In this document: in pieces, positions 12,819 through 22,174 of the stretch | How the letters are laid out: every line of letters begins with the position of its first letter | Numbering within the stretch: position 1 is the first letter of the stretch | Assembly: GCF_030035675.1 (NCBI RefSeq) | Contig: NC_084480.1 | Coordinates: forward strand, 251,841,981 to 251,905,980 | Source of the DNA: Rhineura floridana | Taxonomy: Eukaryota; Chordata; Lepidosauria; Squamata; Rhineuridae | Reading direction: 5' to 3' | DNA length: 64,000 nucleotides | The notes under the pieces: model-generated | The model's database searches: none | What the model was told of the DNA's origin: nothing | What the model saw: the letters and a program-made list of their open reading frames with translations, nothing else | Translations under genes and position numbers: made by a program

Positions 12819-13263
12819 CAGGGCTGGATTAAGCTGAAGAGGACCTCTAGGCTGATTGGGTGTTTGGGGGGCCCTTCTCCCTACCTTTCCGCTTTTTTTG
12901 CAGAAGCGCACACTGTGTGCACAGGTTTGCCATCAATCAAGATGGTGGCCAAGGTTTCCCTAAGGGGCTGAAGCCTCTGCCGCCATCTTGGTTGATGGCA
13001 GCAATGTGTGCGTGTAGCACGCATGTGTGCCATCAACCAAGATGGCAGCAGAGGCTACAGCCCCTTAGGGAAACCTTGGCCGTCATCTTGATTAATGGCA
13101 AACCGCAAAAAACAGCGGAGAAAAAGGTAAGTGAAGCGGGAGGATGGCGGGCGGTTCGGAAGCTCTTGTCCTGCGATAAATTTTTGTAGCTTATGCACGG
13201 GCCCCCAAGTGCTCCGGGCCCCTAGGCTTCAGCCTACTAAGCCAAATGGATAATCCAGCCCTG
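12819..13263 (+). mobile_element. hAT-like miniature element, family A, 445 bp with TSD
   Basis: Terminal inverted repeats CAGGGCTGGATTA at the left end and TAATCCAGCCCTG at the right end are flanked by 8-bp duplications TACTGCAC (12811-12818) and CACTGCAC (13264-13271), with one mismatch. Inside, 12950-13075 forms a long inverted repeat of about 60-base arms built on 'gccatcttggttgatggcag'. No coding capacity. It lies inside an L2 copy, so it is younger than that copy. Confidence 0.88.
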
Positions 13264-13271
13264 CACTGCAC

Positions 13272-13812
13272 TCTTATATACCCAGTCAATCACTGCAGAT
13301 GAGGGCCTCCTGCAGATACCATCTTATCAGGAGGTGTGTTCCGCGCAACATAGGAAATGAACTTTAATGTTATGGCACTGACATTTTGGAATTCCCTGCC
13401 CTTAAATATTAGACAGGCACCATCTCTGCTATCTCTTCAGCGCTTGCTGAAGACCTTCCTCTTTCAACAAGCCTTTTAAGTAGAGACCTTATCCCAGTCT
13501 ACTTCTGTGTTGGAATTGCTTTTTAATATTTTTTTAAACCTTTTTTTTAATGTTTTTAACCTTTTTTTTAAAGATGTCTTCAAAGCTTTTTTTTAAAAAA
13601 TGTTTTTAAAGTTGTTGCGTGTGTGTTGGAACTGCTTTTTAAGATGTTTTTAAAGTGTTTTTAAATATGTTTTTAAGATATTTTGTTTTAATACGTTTTT
13701 AAAGTCATTTCTTTTAAAAATGTTTTATGGTGCTTTTAGTGTTTTTGTTTTCTACACTGGGCTTTTTCTGGAAGGAAGGGTGAGATATAAATTTAATAAA
13801 TAAATAAACAAA
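13272..13812 (+). mobile_element. L2 (subfamily II) copy 1, 3' segment
   Basis: Continues the L2 after the miniature transposon: the C-terminal remnant 'acattttggaattccctgcc', the TTTTTAAA-rich 3' untranslated region and an (AAATA)n tail. The first 28 bases repeat L2 sequence already present left of the insertion ('tatacccagtcaat'), so a short tandem duplication exists at the site. Confidence 0.85.
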
Positions 13813-14054
13813 ATGCAAGGCCAGCCACATCCACAATTACATCATTTATGTTAGATAACTTATTGTGGACCAATGATATTTAAAACAACACCACTAGGGC
13901 AGGTGGACATGATCAACCAAAACCTATTGCCTGGGGGCAATCCAGAAGGGATGACAGCCTGAATAATCTGTTGTCTCTTCTAAGGATGCTATCCACATCA
14001 TTCTCACCCCATGGCATACCTTCCCTACCCATAACCACTGAAATGGTGGCATTC

Positions 14055-15572
14055 CATTGTGCCGTTGTGGCGCAGCAATTGCAAGTACTCTTGGATGAAA
14101 TAGATTATCTTGACCCATCCCAGGCCTGGTTATGGGACTGAATCAGCCTTGGTTGCCCTGATGGATGACCTTTATCAGGAGAAGGACAGGGGGAGTGAGA
14201 CCCTGTTATTCTTACTTGATCTCTCAGCAGCTTTTGATACCATTGACCATGGTATCCTTCTGGGCTGACTTGGTGAGATGGGTACTGGAGGCACTGTTTT
14301 ACAGTGGTTCCGATCCTATCTCCAGGGTCACTCTCAGAGACTAGCATTAGGTGACTGTCTTTCGGCCCGCTGGCAGTTGTGCTGTGCGGTACCGCAGGGT
14401 ACCATCTTGTCCCACATGCTTTTTAACATCTATATGAAGCCCTTGGGAGCAGTCATCAGGAGATTTGGGGTGAGGTGTCAACAGTACACTGATGATACCT
14501 ACCTCTATTTCTCTGTAACATCTGAATCGGGAGACTCTGTGCAAGCCCGGGACCAGTGCCTGGACTCAGTGGTGGGCTGGATGAGGGCCAATAAACTGAG
14601 TCTGAATCCTAGCAAGATGGAGATGCTATGAACTGGTTGTTCCTGAGTTCAGATAATTGGTCAGTTGCCTCCTTTGGATGGGGTTGTACTCCCTCTGAAA
14701 GGGCAGGTCCGTAGTCTGGGGGTGCTCCTGGATCCATCTTTGTCACTAGAGGCCCAGGTGACCTCAGTGGCTAGGAGTGCCTTTTACCAGCTTCAGCTGG
14801 TAAGACAGCTGCAGCTGTTTCTGGACCGGGATAGCCTGACCACTGTTGTCCACGCACTGGTAACCTCCAGGCTGGATTACTGTAATGCGCTCTATGTGGG
14901 GCTGCCCTTGAGGTTGGTCTGCAAGCTGCAGCTAGTGCAAAATGCGGCGGCGAGACTGCTCACTGGGGCACGGTATTGCCAACATGTCACCCCACTGCTG
15001 AAATAATTTCACTGGCTGCCCATTTGCTACTAGGCCAAGTTCAAGGTTCTAGTTTTGGTGTACAAAGCCCTATACTGCTCGGGACCAGGATACTTGAAAG
15101 ACCGTCTTACCGCTTATATACCCAGTTGATCACTGCGCTCTGCAGGTGAGGGCCTCCTGCAGATACCATCTCATCAGGAGGTTTGTTCTGCACAATATAG
15201 GAACTGGACCTTTAGTGTGGCAGCACCTACCCTGTGGAATTCCCTCCCCTTGAATATTAGGCAGGGGCCATCTCTGCTATCTTTTCAGCGCCTTTTGAAG
15301 ACTTTCCTCTTTTAACAAGCCTTTTAAGTTGAGTCCTATCCCAGTCTGCGTCTGTGTTACAATTGCTTGTTAATGTTTTTTAATAATATGTTTTAACCCT
15401 TTTTAAAATATGTTTTTAAAGCTTTTTAAAGAATGTTTTAACTTTGTTTTGTTTTAATGTATTTTAAAGTCTGTTTTTATGATATTTTAGTGTTTTTAGC
15501 ATTTCTGTTTGCCGCCCTGGGCTCCTGCTGGGACAAAGGGCGGGATATAAATGAAATAATAAATGAAAAATA
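14055..15572 (+). mobile_element. L2 (subfamily II) copy 2
   Basis: A truncated L2 covering the RT from LDEIDYLDPSQ through LLDLSAAFDT-like sequence, VPQGTILSHMLFNIYMKPLG and YTDDTYLYF to RLDYCNALYVGLPL, then the C-terminus and the complete 3' untranslated region. Longer open pieces are 14278-14631 and 14665-15006. A TGA after MEML is shared with copy 1. The 3' end has the GCCCTGGGCTCCTGCTGGGA hairpin and an AAATAAA tail. Asp to Thr at the YADD motif (YTDD) would be inactivating. Confidence 0.9.
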
Positions 15573-15662
15573 AAATAAATTCCACTGTGACATCCCCTCT
15601 CTAGCCTCCATTCAGATGCACACCCCTCTCCCCTAGGAGCCAGTAATATACTGCTGAACTGG

Positions 15663-16050
15663 AAATGGACTGCCTTCAAGTCGATCCCGACTTATGGCTA
15701 CCCAGTGAATAGGGTTTTCATGGAAAGCGGCATTCAGAGGGGGTTTACCATTGCCTCCCTGTGAGGCTAGTCCTCCCCAGCTGGCTAGGGCCTTCTTAGC
15801 TTGCCACAGTTGCACAAGCCAGCCCCTTCCTTGTCCACAACTGCTAGCTGGGGGGCAACTGGGCTTATTGGGACTATGCAGCTTGCCCATGGCTGCACAG
15901 GTGGCAGAGCATGTAACCCCTGAGCCACTCACTGTGGTGGTGATCTTTAGCTGGCCCTTGACACCCAGGAGACACAAGCAGAGATTTGAACTCACAGACT
16001 CTGGACTCCTGGCCAGGCTCTCCTCCCCACTGTGCTATACCACTGCTAGC
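15663..16050 (-). mobile_element. Long composite SINE with BovB-type tail
   Basis: The minus strand starts with a tRNA-like promoter region ('agcagtggtatagcacagtg', then B-box-like 'gagttcaaatctc'). A body of about 250 bases follows that is not present in the ordinary SINE at 26029-26249. It ends in the BovB-type tail containing 'gtcgggatcgacttgaaggc'. Its length is nearly double that of the ordinary SINE. Target duplications are not clear. Confidence 0.75.
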
Positions 16051-16059
16051 CAAAGCTTA

Positions 16060-16453
16060 AACAAAATGAAAACTAGCAAGCTCCAAAATGCTTGTGCAGG
16101 ATCCTTTAAAAAACAGCAATCAGATTCCAAAAGTTGTCAAAAGTGCATATGCTTCATTAAAACAGCATATGCAGAAAGTGCAGAGTTTGAAGACAAGACT
16201 CAAATTACAGAAATTAATTGTGAAAATTTTGATCTTACACAAAGTGCACATATCTAAATATAGCAGCAAGGTATAATCCCATATGAGGGTATCTCTTGCT
16301 AAACAAATGTTTCATGCAATCAGGTTTGACCTCACTGATCACCTACTTGGAGTCAGAAACCACACCCTGTGCAGTGGGTGTCATGATGCCAAGGAAAACA
16401 TCTAGGGCCCACTCAGCAGCATGAGCAAGAGGTTCCCCAAATGCAGCAGAGCG

Positions 16454-16500
<47 letters not shown>

Positions 16501-18585
16501 CATTTTATATTGTTCCATCCAGTAGATACAATGAATATATATAATCATTAACTTGCCACTTTTTGAAGTTCAGGGAATAATACATGTTACTATCTAAAGT
16601 GTCCCCACCCAGGTAAGGCCATTACGTCCAGTGTCTAACTACCCCATTGCCCAAGTGGCACCATCAGAGTTGACAAATATGGATTGTTTGGCATGCTCAT
16701 ACTCTGGGGGGCTGAATGCAACTCTATTTACCACAACATTTTGCACATTTGGGTCATATCTATCCAGAATGGTGATCCACTTATGGAACCTTGTATGACC
16801 TTAGCTAGATTGCAATGGAGAGAGCTACAGTCCATAACCCAAAGTAGTAAATGGCTTTGGGGGTGATCTTCTCTGATTTCGTTGGTTATAAACTTCACCC
16901 TAAAGTATTTGTTCATTTGTTAATTGCACTAATAGCAATCAACTACATTTTGATATCCTAATTAAACTTTAGTCACCTCTGAGTTTCAAAGCATTTAGTA
17001 GTTAGGAGCTCATTCGTGGGAAATAAGAGCTTTGGGCAAAAATTTTTTTAAAAAAATTACATTGACTTGAAACATGGGTGTTCACTTTGGCTGTTGCCCA
17101 AGCAAAGAAAGCAAAGGGAGCAAATTACAGTCCACACCCAGTTGAGAACCGTCTGCAGGTATTTCACAGACATACATTGCATTAGCAGTTTTCATCCTTT
17201 TGTGTTCTGCAGAGAGCAAAAGTTTCTCCAATGGGTGGGCAGAATATGATTCCTTTAAACATTTCTCCTTCAGATTTTTTTAAACATAAGATTTTTGTGG
17301 GGGTTTGCAAAGTGGGGGGAAAGCCCCTATTTTTATTCCACTATAAAGTATTCTTCTACACATTTTTACACTATATAATTATTGTACTAATACCCATATC
17401 ACTGTTTTTCCTCTAGGGAAAATAAATTGAGCATCACAATGTGACTATATATTTCATACTCCTATCTGTATGAGAAAGAAAGAAAAAGAGAAAGAGAAAG
17501 GGAAAGCAAGCAAGGAAGGTTCTGCGTTTTTCTGCACGGGATAAGTAGCTCATTCATCTTTAAGATAAAGACTGTATGAGTATTTCAAAAAACCAGCCCT
17601 CATGCTGGCATATCCAGTAAGCGATGAGAACTTTTCAGACTTGTGAAGTGAGAGAGGGAACTAGTCATTGTTGTAGCTTGTCCGGTGGAACAACCAGTGC
17701 ATTAAGGTGTGGCTAAGAATGCCTGAGAGCAAGAAAGATTGAATGATTATAAAAGTAAATCAGATGTTTCACATCGCCCAGAAAGGCATGATGGGAGAGC
17801 AGGGTGAGTCTATGGATTACAACATAAAGAACATACTGTCTAAACCAACCATTCATGGCGCCATCAGATCCATGCTTAGAATGATCCTAAATGTCTAGTG
17901 TACCTGTCTACAAATATAAATGCAACACAGAGTCCCTTTTACGATGCATAGTACAATATTTTAGTGAGGAAAACCTTGACTTTTGGCACTCAGTATATGC
18001 ACAAGTCCCCTCTCTCTATCAGTTGCTTATGAGGATGAGCAAAACGCCTTCACCTCATCCCTGAGTCACTGCATGATGCTACTTGCAAACTGAATATGAT
18101 GACTAGGTGGAGAGGTGGAACCCCTCTGCATATCCTCAGTCAGCAAAATGAGTCTGGCAGAGCAGTTCACCTCAGAGTCCTGAGCCATTCTGTGGCTCTC
18201 GGGGGGAGGGGAGGGCTCAAAACTCTAGGTTCAGCCTTGCTCTAGAGGTCTGCTCAGCGTACCTGCAATTCCTCTTTCGCACAAATGCCATTGCAGATTT
18301 ATAGTCTACATTTTCAGTGGTTCCACAACAGAAAGCACTCCCTTATACAGCCTTGTTCTGGTATGGCATCCCAAAGGGCTGGGTGTTGTTTGCATGATAT
18401 GTAAAAGCACTCTCAGGAAGAGGGGAAAGCACTCATACGTAAAGGGCCTGAGACTGTGGCTTATTGCTCAGATTTAATGTAATCTGCTCGAACTCTCCCA
18501 GTTTTCACGTTGTCAAATGGAAATCTATATATGGAAAAATGAGGAACACTGAATCTTCCATGTTCTCAATCCTTGATCCTCTTAT
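16060..18585. other. Mostly unique sequence
   Basis: Holds a compound (CT)n(CA)n microsatellite at 16452-16500 and a purine-rich (GAAA)n tract at 17471-17512. No gene, splice pattern or recognised transposon. Confidence 0.4.
16452..16500. repeat. (CT)n(CA)n compound microsatellite
   Basis: About 15 CT units run directly into about 11 CA units. Confidence 0.95.
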
Positions 18586-18587
18586 CA

Positions 18588-18722
18588 GGAGTAAGCAACT
18601 TATGGCCCTCTAGATATTTTTGGACTCTAGTTCCCATCAGCCCCAGCCAGCATCATCAGTGGTCAGGATGATGTGAGTTGTAGTCCAATAACCTATAGAG
18701 TATCACATGTTCCCCATTCCTG
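18588..18722. mobile_element. Palindromic hAT-like miniature element, family C
   Basis: Inverted arms 'ggactctagttcccatcag' and 'gtgagttgtagtccaataac', with the GGGGAACA-like right end. Confidence 0.7.
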
Positions 18723-18879
18723 TACTACATGTGTTCAATACAGATCACCCTTATATTAATATGTAATGGTTCTTGTCGTTCCTTTCAATGGAAAGTCTTC
18801 TTTTTAGTCCTACTGCCTCTTGGTTTGGTTTGTTATTGTTTTCATTTTAATTGAATGTGTAATTTTAATTTTAGTACCT

Positions 18880-19006
18880 TTTTATTTATTAAGTTAGTAC
18901 ATTTGTATACTACTTTTCTTCTGTCACAAAACTGAAAGTTCCCAGGTTATCTCCCATCCAAGCACTGACCAGACCCACACTTGCTTATCTTCAGCAAAGT
19001 GGCTGG
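18880..19006 (-). mobile_element. 5S rRNA-derived SINE
   Basis: The minus strand reads 'gaagataagcaagtgtgggt', 'ctggtcagtgcttggatggg' and 'agataacctggga', which follows the 3' two thirds of 5S rRNA (internal promoter region: GAAGCTAAGCAGGGTCGGGC...CTTGGATGGGAGACC). A short LINE-like tail ending in an A/T run replaces the 5S 3' end. 5S-derived SINEs are known in fish, bats and, as I recall, lizards. It appears to lie inside a plus-strand LINE tail (about 18750-19085). It is not a functional 5S gene: the 5' end is missing and the sequence has diverged. Confidence 0.75.
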
Positions 19007-19089
19007 ATTTTATTGTAAACCACTTTGATGATTCCTTTAATAGAAAAGCAGAGTATTCATATTAAAATAAACAAAAACTAATTCAGCAT

Positions 19090-19955
19090 TAAAAAAATTA
19101 TGCCACACTGTGGGGGGGGTTGGATTGAGCAGATGCCAGGGTGACTAAAGGTGTTTGATTGTATGTCTCAAGAAATGTGTGCATCTACCTTTAACACTCA
19201 TAATAACACAATACCATTATTGGTGATCAGCAAATCCCTGTCCAAAAAAATCACTGTATGCTTAATATAGGTGAGCAAGTGACTCTGGCAGTATCATTGG
19301 AGACCTTTCCAAATAAAGTTTTGACTCAGGGGGCCACACCTGGACTTAAACCTCAAGAAATCTTATTGCAAGATGACTCACAGGACATCTTAAGGCTGAT
19401 TCCCATATGAGCGGTTTGACAACATGGGAGTGCTCCTCCAAATGACTCCCATGTCTAAAAACTTACAAAGGACAAATTAATATAGTGTGTAAAATATCAC
19501 CTCCGAGTGAGAGTTACTACTTCAAAGAAAAAAGTAGGCCCTGGGAGTGGTTCCCCAGTATTATGAATGATATACAGAATTCAACAGCATTGTTGTCCTA
19601 AAAACAATAAGTATAAAACATGTGAAGTGTGCTTAAAACTAGAAGGGATGAAATTGAAGCCAAAATAGAAGCAATCAATAAATTTTCAGGGAGCCAGAAT
19701 CTGATTCAATTTAAAACTTTGCCTTCAGAATTTTCATCTTGAACCTAATGCAAATCTTTAGAAGATCCATCTGCTGATTGAGAGCAATGCAGCTCATATG
19801 AATATTCATTAAGCCCTTTCAAAGAAACAGCTTAATCACATGCTTCAACAGATCCACAATAATAATGTTGTAATTTTCAAGCAGTATCTCAGTGCCAAAT
19901 GTTGGGCATTAACAACCCGAAGCCTTTTTAAATTGTTCTGATCACTATTATTTAT
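19090..19955. other. No repeat recognised; possible conserved non-coding stretch
   Basis: A high-complexity A/T-rich sequence. 19690-19860 contains an ATGAATATTCAT palindrome and looks non-repetitive, a style often seen in conserved elements, but nothing in a single sequence can prove that. Confidence 0.3.
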
Positions 19956-19957
19956 TG

Positions 19958-20331
19958 CAAGGATGGTGAACCTCAGCCCAGGGACCAAATGTGGCCTTTC
20001 AGGCCTCTCCATCTGGTTCTTCAGACTCTCCCCCAGGCCATACCCCATCCCTAGCCACACCCCATCTCACCAGGCCACATCCCTTACCAACCTTGATTTC
20101 AATCCTCCTTGAGTGTTTTTGCCTGAATGGAATGTGTCCTTGAACTCTGATAAAGCTTCAGTGCTTGCCTGAATGGAGGATAGAGAGGGCTGTGTGAGCG
20201 TGAACAGAAACTAGCCTACTGAGCAAAGGTAAAATTCATCTTTGTTGCTCTGCCCACCGCTGGCATGTATCTCTAGAAGATTGCACAGAAGGGAATGTGA
20301 CCCTTAGAATGAAAAAAGGTTCACCTTCTAT
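19958..20331 (+). mobile_element. hAT-like miniature element, family B, near-complete
   Basis: The ends 'caaggatggtgaacctcag' and 'gaaaaaaggttcaccttct' are inverted relative to each other around GGTGAACCT. The internal landmarks match the copies at 3288, 51020 and 62430. No matching 8-bp flanks were found, so the exact ends are uncertain. Confidence 0.72.
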
Positions 20332-20339
20332 TCACTTTT

Positions 20340-20940
20340 ATAAAAAATATTTCTGTGCCCCTGTACATGAGAACTGAAATAAACAATTAAAGAAGAATAA
20401 AAGAATACAATAACTAAAGAACCACCATAAAGCAGCTGCACAGAAGAAACATTATAGAATGGGTAATTAGTTCTCAAAGTCCAACGCCAAAAAGTGTTTT
20501 ATCAGCTTGCCTTCAAAAACCCAGTGTGGAGGAAGCTGTATGAACTTCTCTCGAACAAGAGTGCTGTAGCATCGGAGACACCTACAGGAAAGGCCCTTTT
20601 CCTTGTGAAGGCTATTCTAGTCTCCCCATGGAGTGGAATGCAGAGCAGAGCCTCATCATAAGATCTTAAGTGCCGGGAGGGGACTTATGCAGGAGATGTA
20701 TCCAGAGATAATGAGGACCCAAACCACTTAGGGCTTTGAAAGGAGGAACCAGCATTCTGATTTTCATGAGAACACTAAGCAAAATCCCAGTGGGAGAATT
20801 CAAGTGAAAAAGAGAAGTTTTGAAGACCAAGTTACAACTCCCACAGCCTGTTCACCTTCCCCCCACAGGTTCCCCCTTTGGATGTGATAGTCCTATGTAG
20901 CTTTCAGTTACTATACATAGGTATGGGGGGCAGGATTCAA
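20340..20940. other. No feature identified
   Basis: Sequence near 20460-20800 (for example 'cattctgattttcatgaga') has the feel of an old LINE 3' region on the minus strand, but no protein motif is readable. Confidence 0.3.
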
Positions 20941-20944
20941 ATTT

Positions 20945-21238
20945 GCTTGCATTTTAATGAGAAAAAAACTAATTTGCACTTCTTCAACCAACATGCAAAC
21001 TGAAACACAAGTATCCTTCAAAATTCGCACTTCTCCAATTTTTGTGATGCAGCTCCATCCAAAAATGGGTAGAAAAATGCACATATTTGGGGAAATAGTA
21101 CATAAAAATGCATATATTAGTAAAACTTTCCATGCATTATATTACGGAAAACTGCTTGCAATAATGTGTCTAAGTCAAAACTGTAAACAAACAGAACTTC
21201 ACCCAAGCTTGCTCTGGATCCTTATAAGGATTCCGTTA
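20945..21238. repeat. Probable interspersed repeat, unclassified
   Basis: A/T-rich sequence with repeated motifs ('aatttgcacttcttcaa', 'aaattcgcacttctccaa', 'aaaatgcacatatttgggg', 'aaaaatgcatatatt') that looks like the interior of a dispersed element. It has no terminal repeats that I could define and no coding capacity. Confidence 0.4.
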
Positions 21239-21239
21239 A

Positions 21240-21540
21240 TCACCTAAAAATATATGCACGTAATTGTGATTAACAAAACAGAGGTTTTTATTGTAATACC
21301 AAAACATTTCAGCTTCCGCCTTCATCAGCTGCTAACATACAAATGCTGTTACCAAGGTGGCAATTATAGAGCTTTGAGGATGGAATGCTCAGAGGGGCTT
21401 CATTTGCAGAAGCTAAGTGATGCTGGTACTGTCCTCCAGGTTCAGGCCATGTGGTGCCAATGTGTCCAGAGAGTATATCCAAAGGTTATCCCTTTTAGTC
21501 AATACTGCTGGATCTGTTGGCATCTCTATAGCTGTTATAG
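21240..21540 (-). mobile_element. Penelope-like element, 3' segment with ribozyme
   Basis: The minus strand from about 21538 reads RDNLWIYSLDTLAPHGLNLE, the characteristic C-terminal end of Penelope-like retroelement proteins (after the GIY-YIG domain). It is followed by a stop and a 3' untranslated region containing a hammerhead-like core (21295-21345). The far end has a short inverted repeat, GTTAATCAC and GTGATTAAC (21236-21274). The adjoining GIY-YIG part lies on the opposite strand, so the copy is rearranged. Decayed and not full length. Confidence 0.72.
21295..21345 (-). ncRNA. Hammerhead-ribozyme-like motif in the Penelope-like 3' region
   Basis: On the minus strand the core CUGAUGA (21322-21328) is followed by a three-base-pair stem II with a GGAA loop (GGC...GCU, one G-U wobble). 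GAAA comes next (21307-21310), then a minimal stem III closed as A-U and U-G around GUUUUG, then GUA (the expected cleavage site). This is the layout known for ribozymes of Penelope-like elements. Stem I pairs poorly in this copy, so activity is doubtful. Confidence 0.68.
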
Positions 21541-21544
21541 AAAA

Positions 21545-21790
21545 ATTAGAACATCACCTGCAGGTCCTGCAATAAAATTTATGCCATCGAATGCAAAAGA
21601 ACAGGATGTCATATCCAATACGTAGGAAAAACCACAGCTGACCTACACACAAGCTTCAGAAACCACAATCGGCAATCTTAAAAAAAAGTGGAGCAACAAG
21701 TTGCAAAACATTTCAACATTGAGGGTCACAGCCTGTTGGACTTTTCTCCTCCAACACCACATTTCAAATGAGTTGATTTTTCTGTTATCC
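21545..21790 (+). mobile_element. Penelope-like element, GIY-YIG segment (inverted)
   Basis: The plus strand shows a GIY-YIG endonuclease-like segment. The frame includes KIYAIECKRTG, then IQYVGKTTADLHTSFRNH and, further on, VAKHFNIEGHSLLDF, the usual pattern C...YVGKT...R..H...HF. It lies next to the minus-strand C-terminal segment of the same kind of element, so the two are probably one copy with an inverted 5' part. An in-frame stop separates the two parts of the domain. Confidence 0.7.
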
Positions 21791-21804
21791 ACTTTTTTCA
21801 CTAT

Positions 21805-22174
21805 TCAACTTAGGACAGAGAGATCGTGAATACCATGGTCTGAATTATCCATACATAGAGATAAGGAAAACTATGGTCTGAATGATCCTGACTTTAGTGT
21901 TCAATGATACATCTTTGCATTTGAGGACCTTTTCTAGTTCTCTCATAGCTGCCCTCCACAGTCCTAGCCTTCTGATTTCTTGACTATTGTCTCCATTTTG
22001 GTTAATGACTGTGCCAAGGTATTGATAATCCTTGAAAAGTCCATGTCCTCGTTGTCAACTTTAAAGTTACATAAATCTTCTGTTGTCATTACTTTTATCT
22101 TCTTGACATTCATCTGTAGTCCTGCTTTTGTGCTTTTCTCTTTAACTTTCAACAGCATTTCTTTTTCATTCATT
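21805..22174 (-). mobile_element. BovB (RTE) LINE, 3' segment
   Basis: The minus strand carries the region after the RT, with KEMLLKVKEKSTKAGLQMNVKKIKVM and the VDNEDMDF segment typical of squamate BovB. It is separated from its upstream half (24682-25106) by a LINE inserted at a TCATT site. A short duplicated stretch ('accatggtctgaat') occurs at its left margin. Confidence 0.85.

Noticed and set aside
15751-16257. A 168-codon plus-strand frame as a gene
   Set aside because: Most of it is the antisense of a SINE.
18920-19006. A functional 5S rRNA gene
   Set aside because: Only the 3' part of the 5S sequence is present, it is diverged, and it carries a SINE-like tail.
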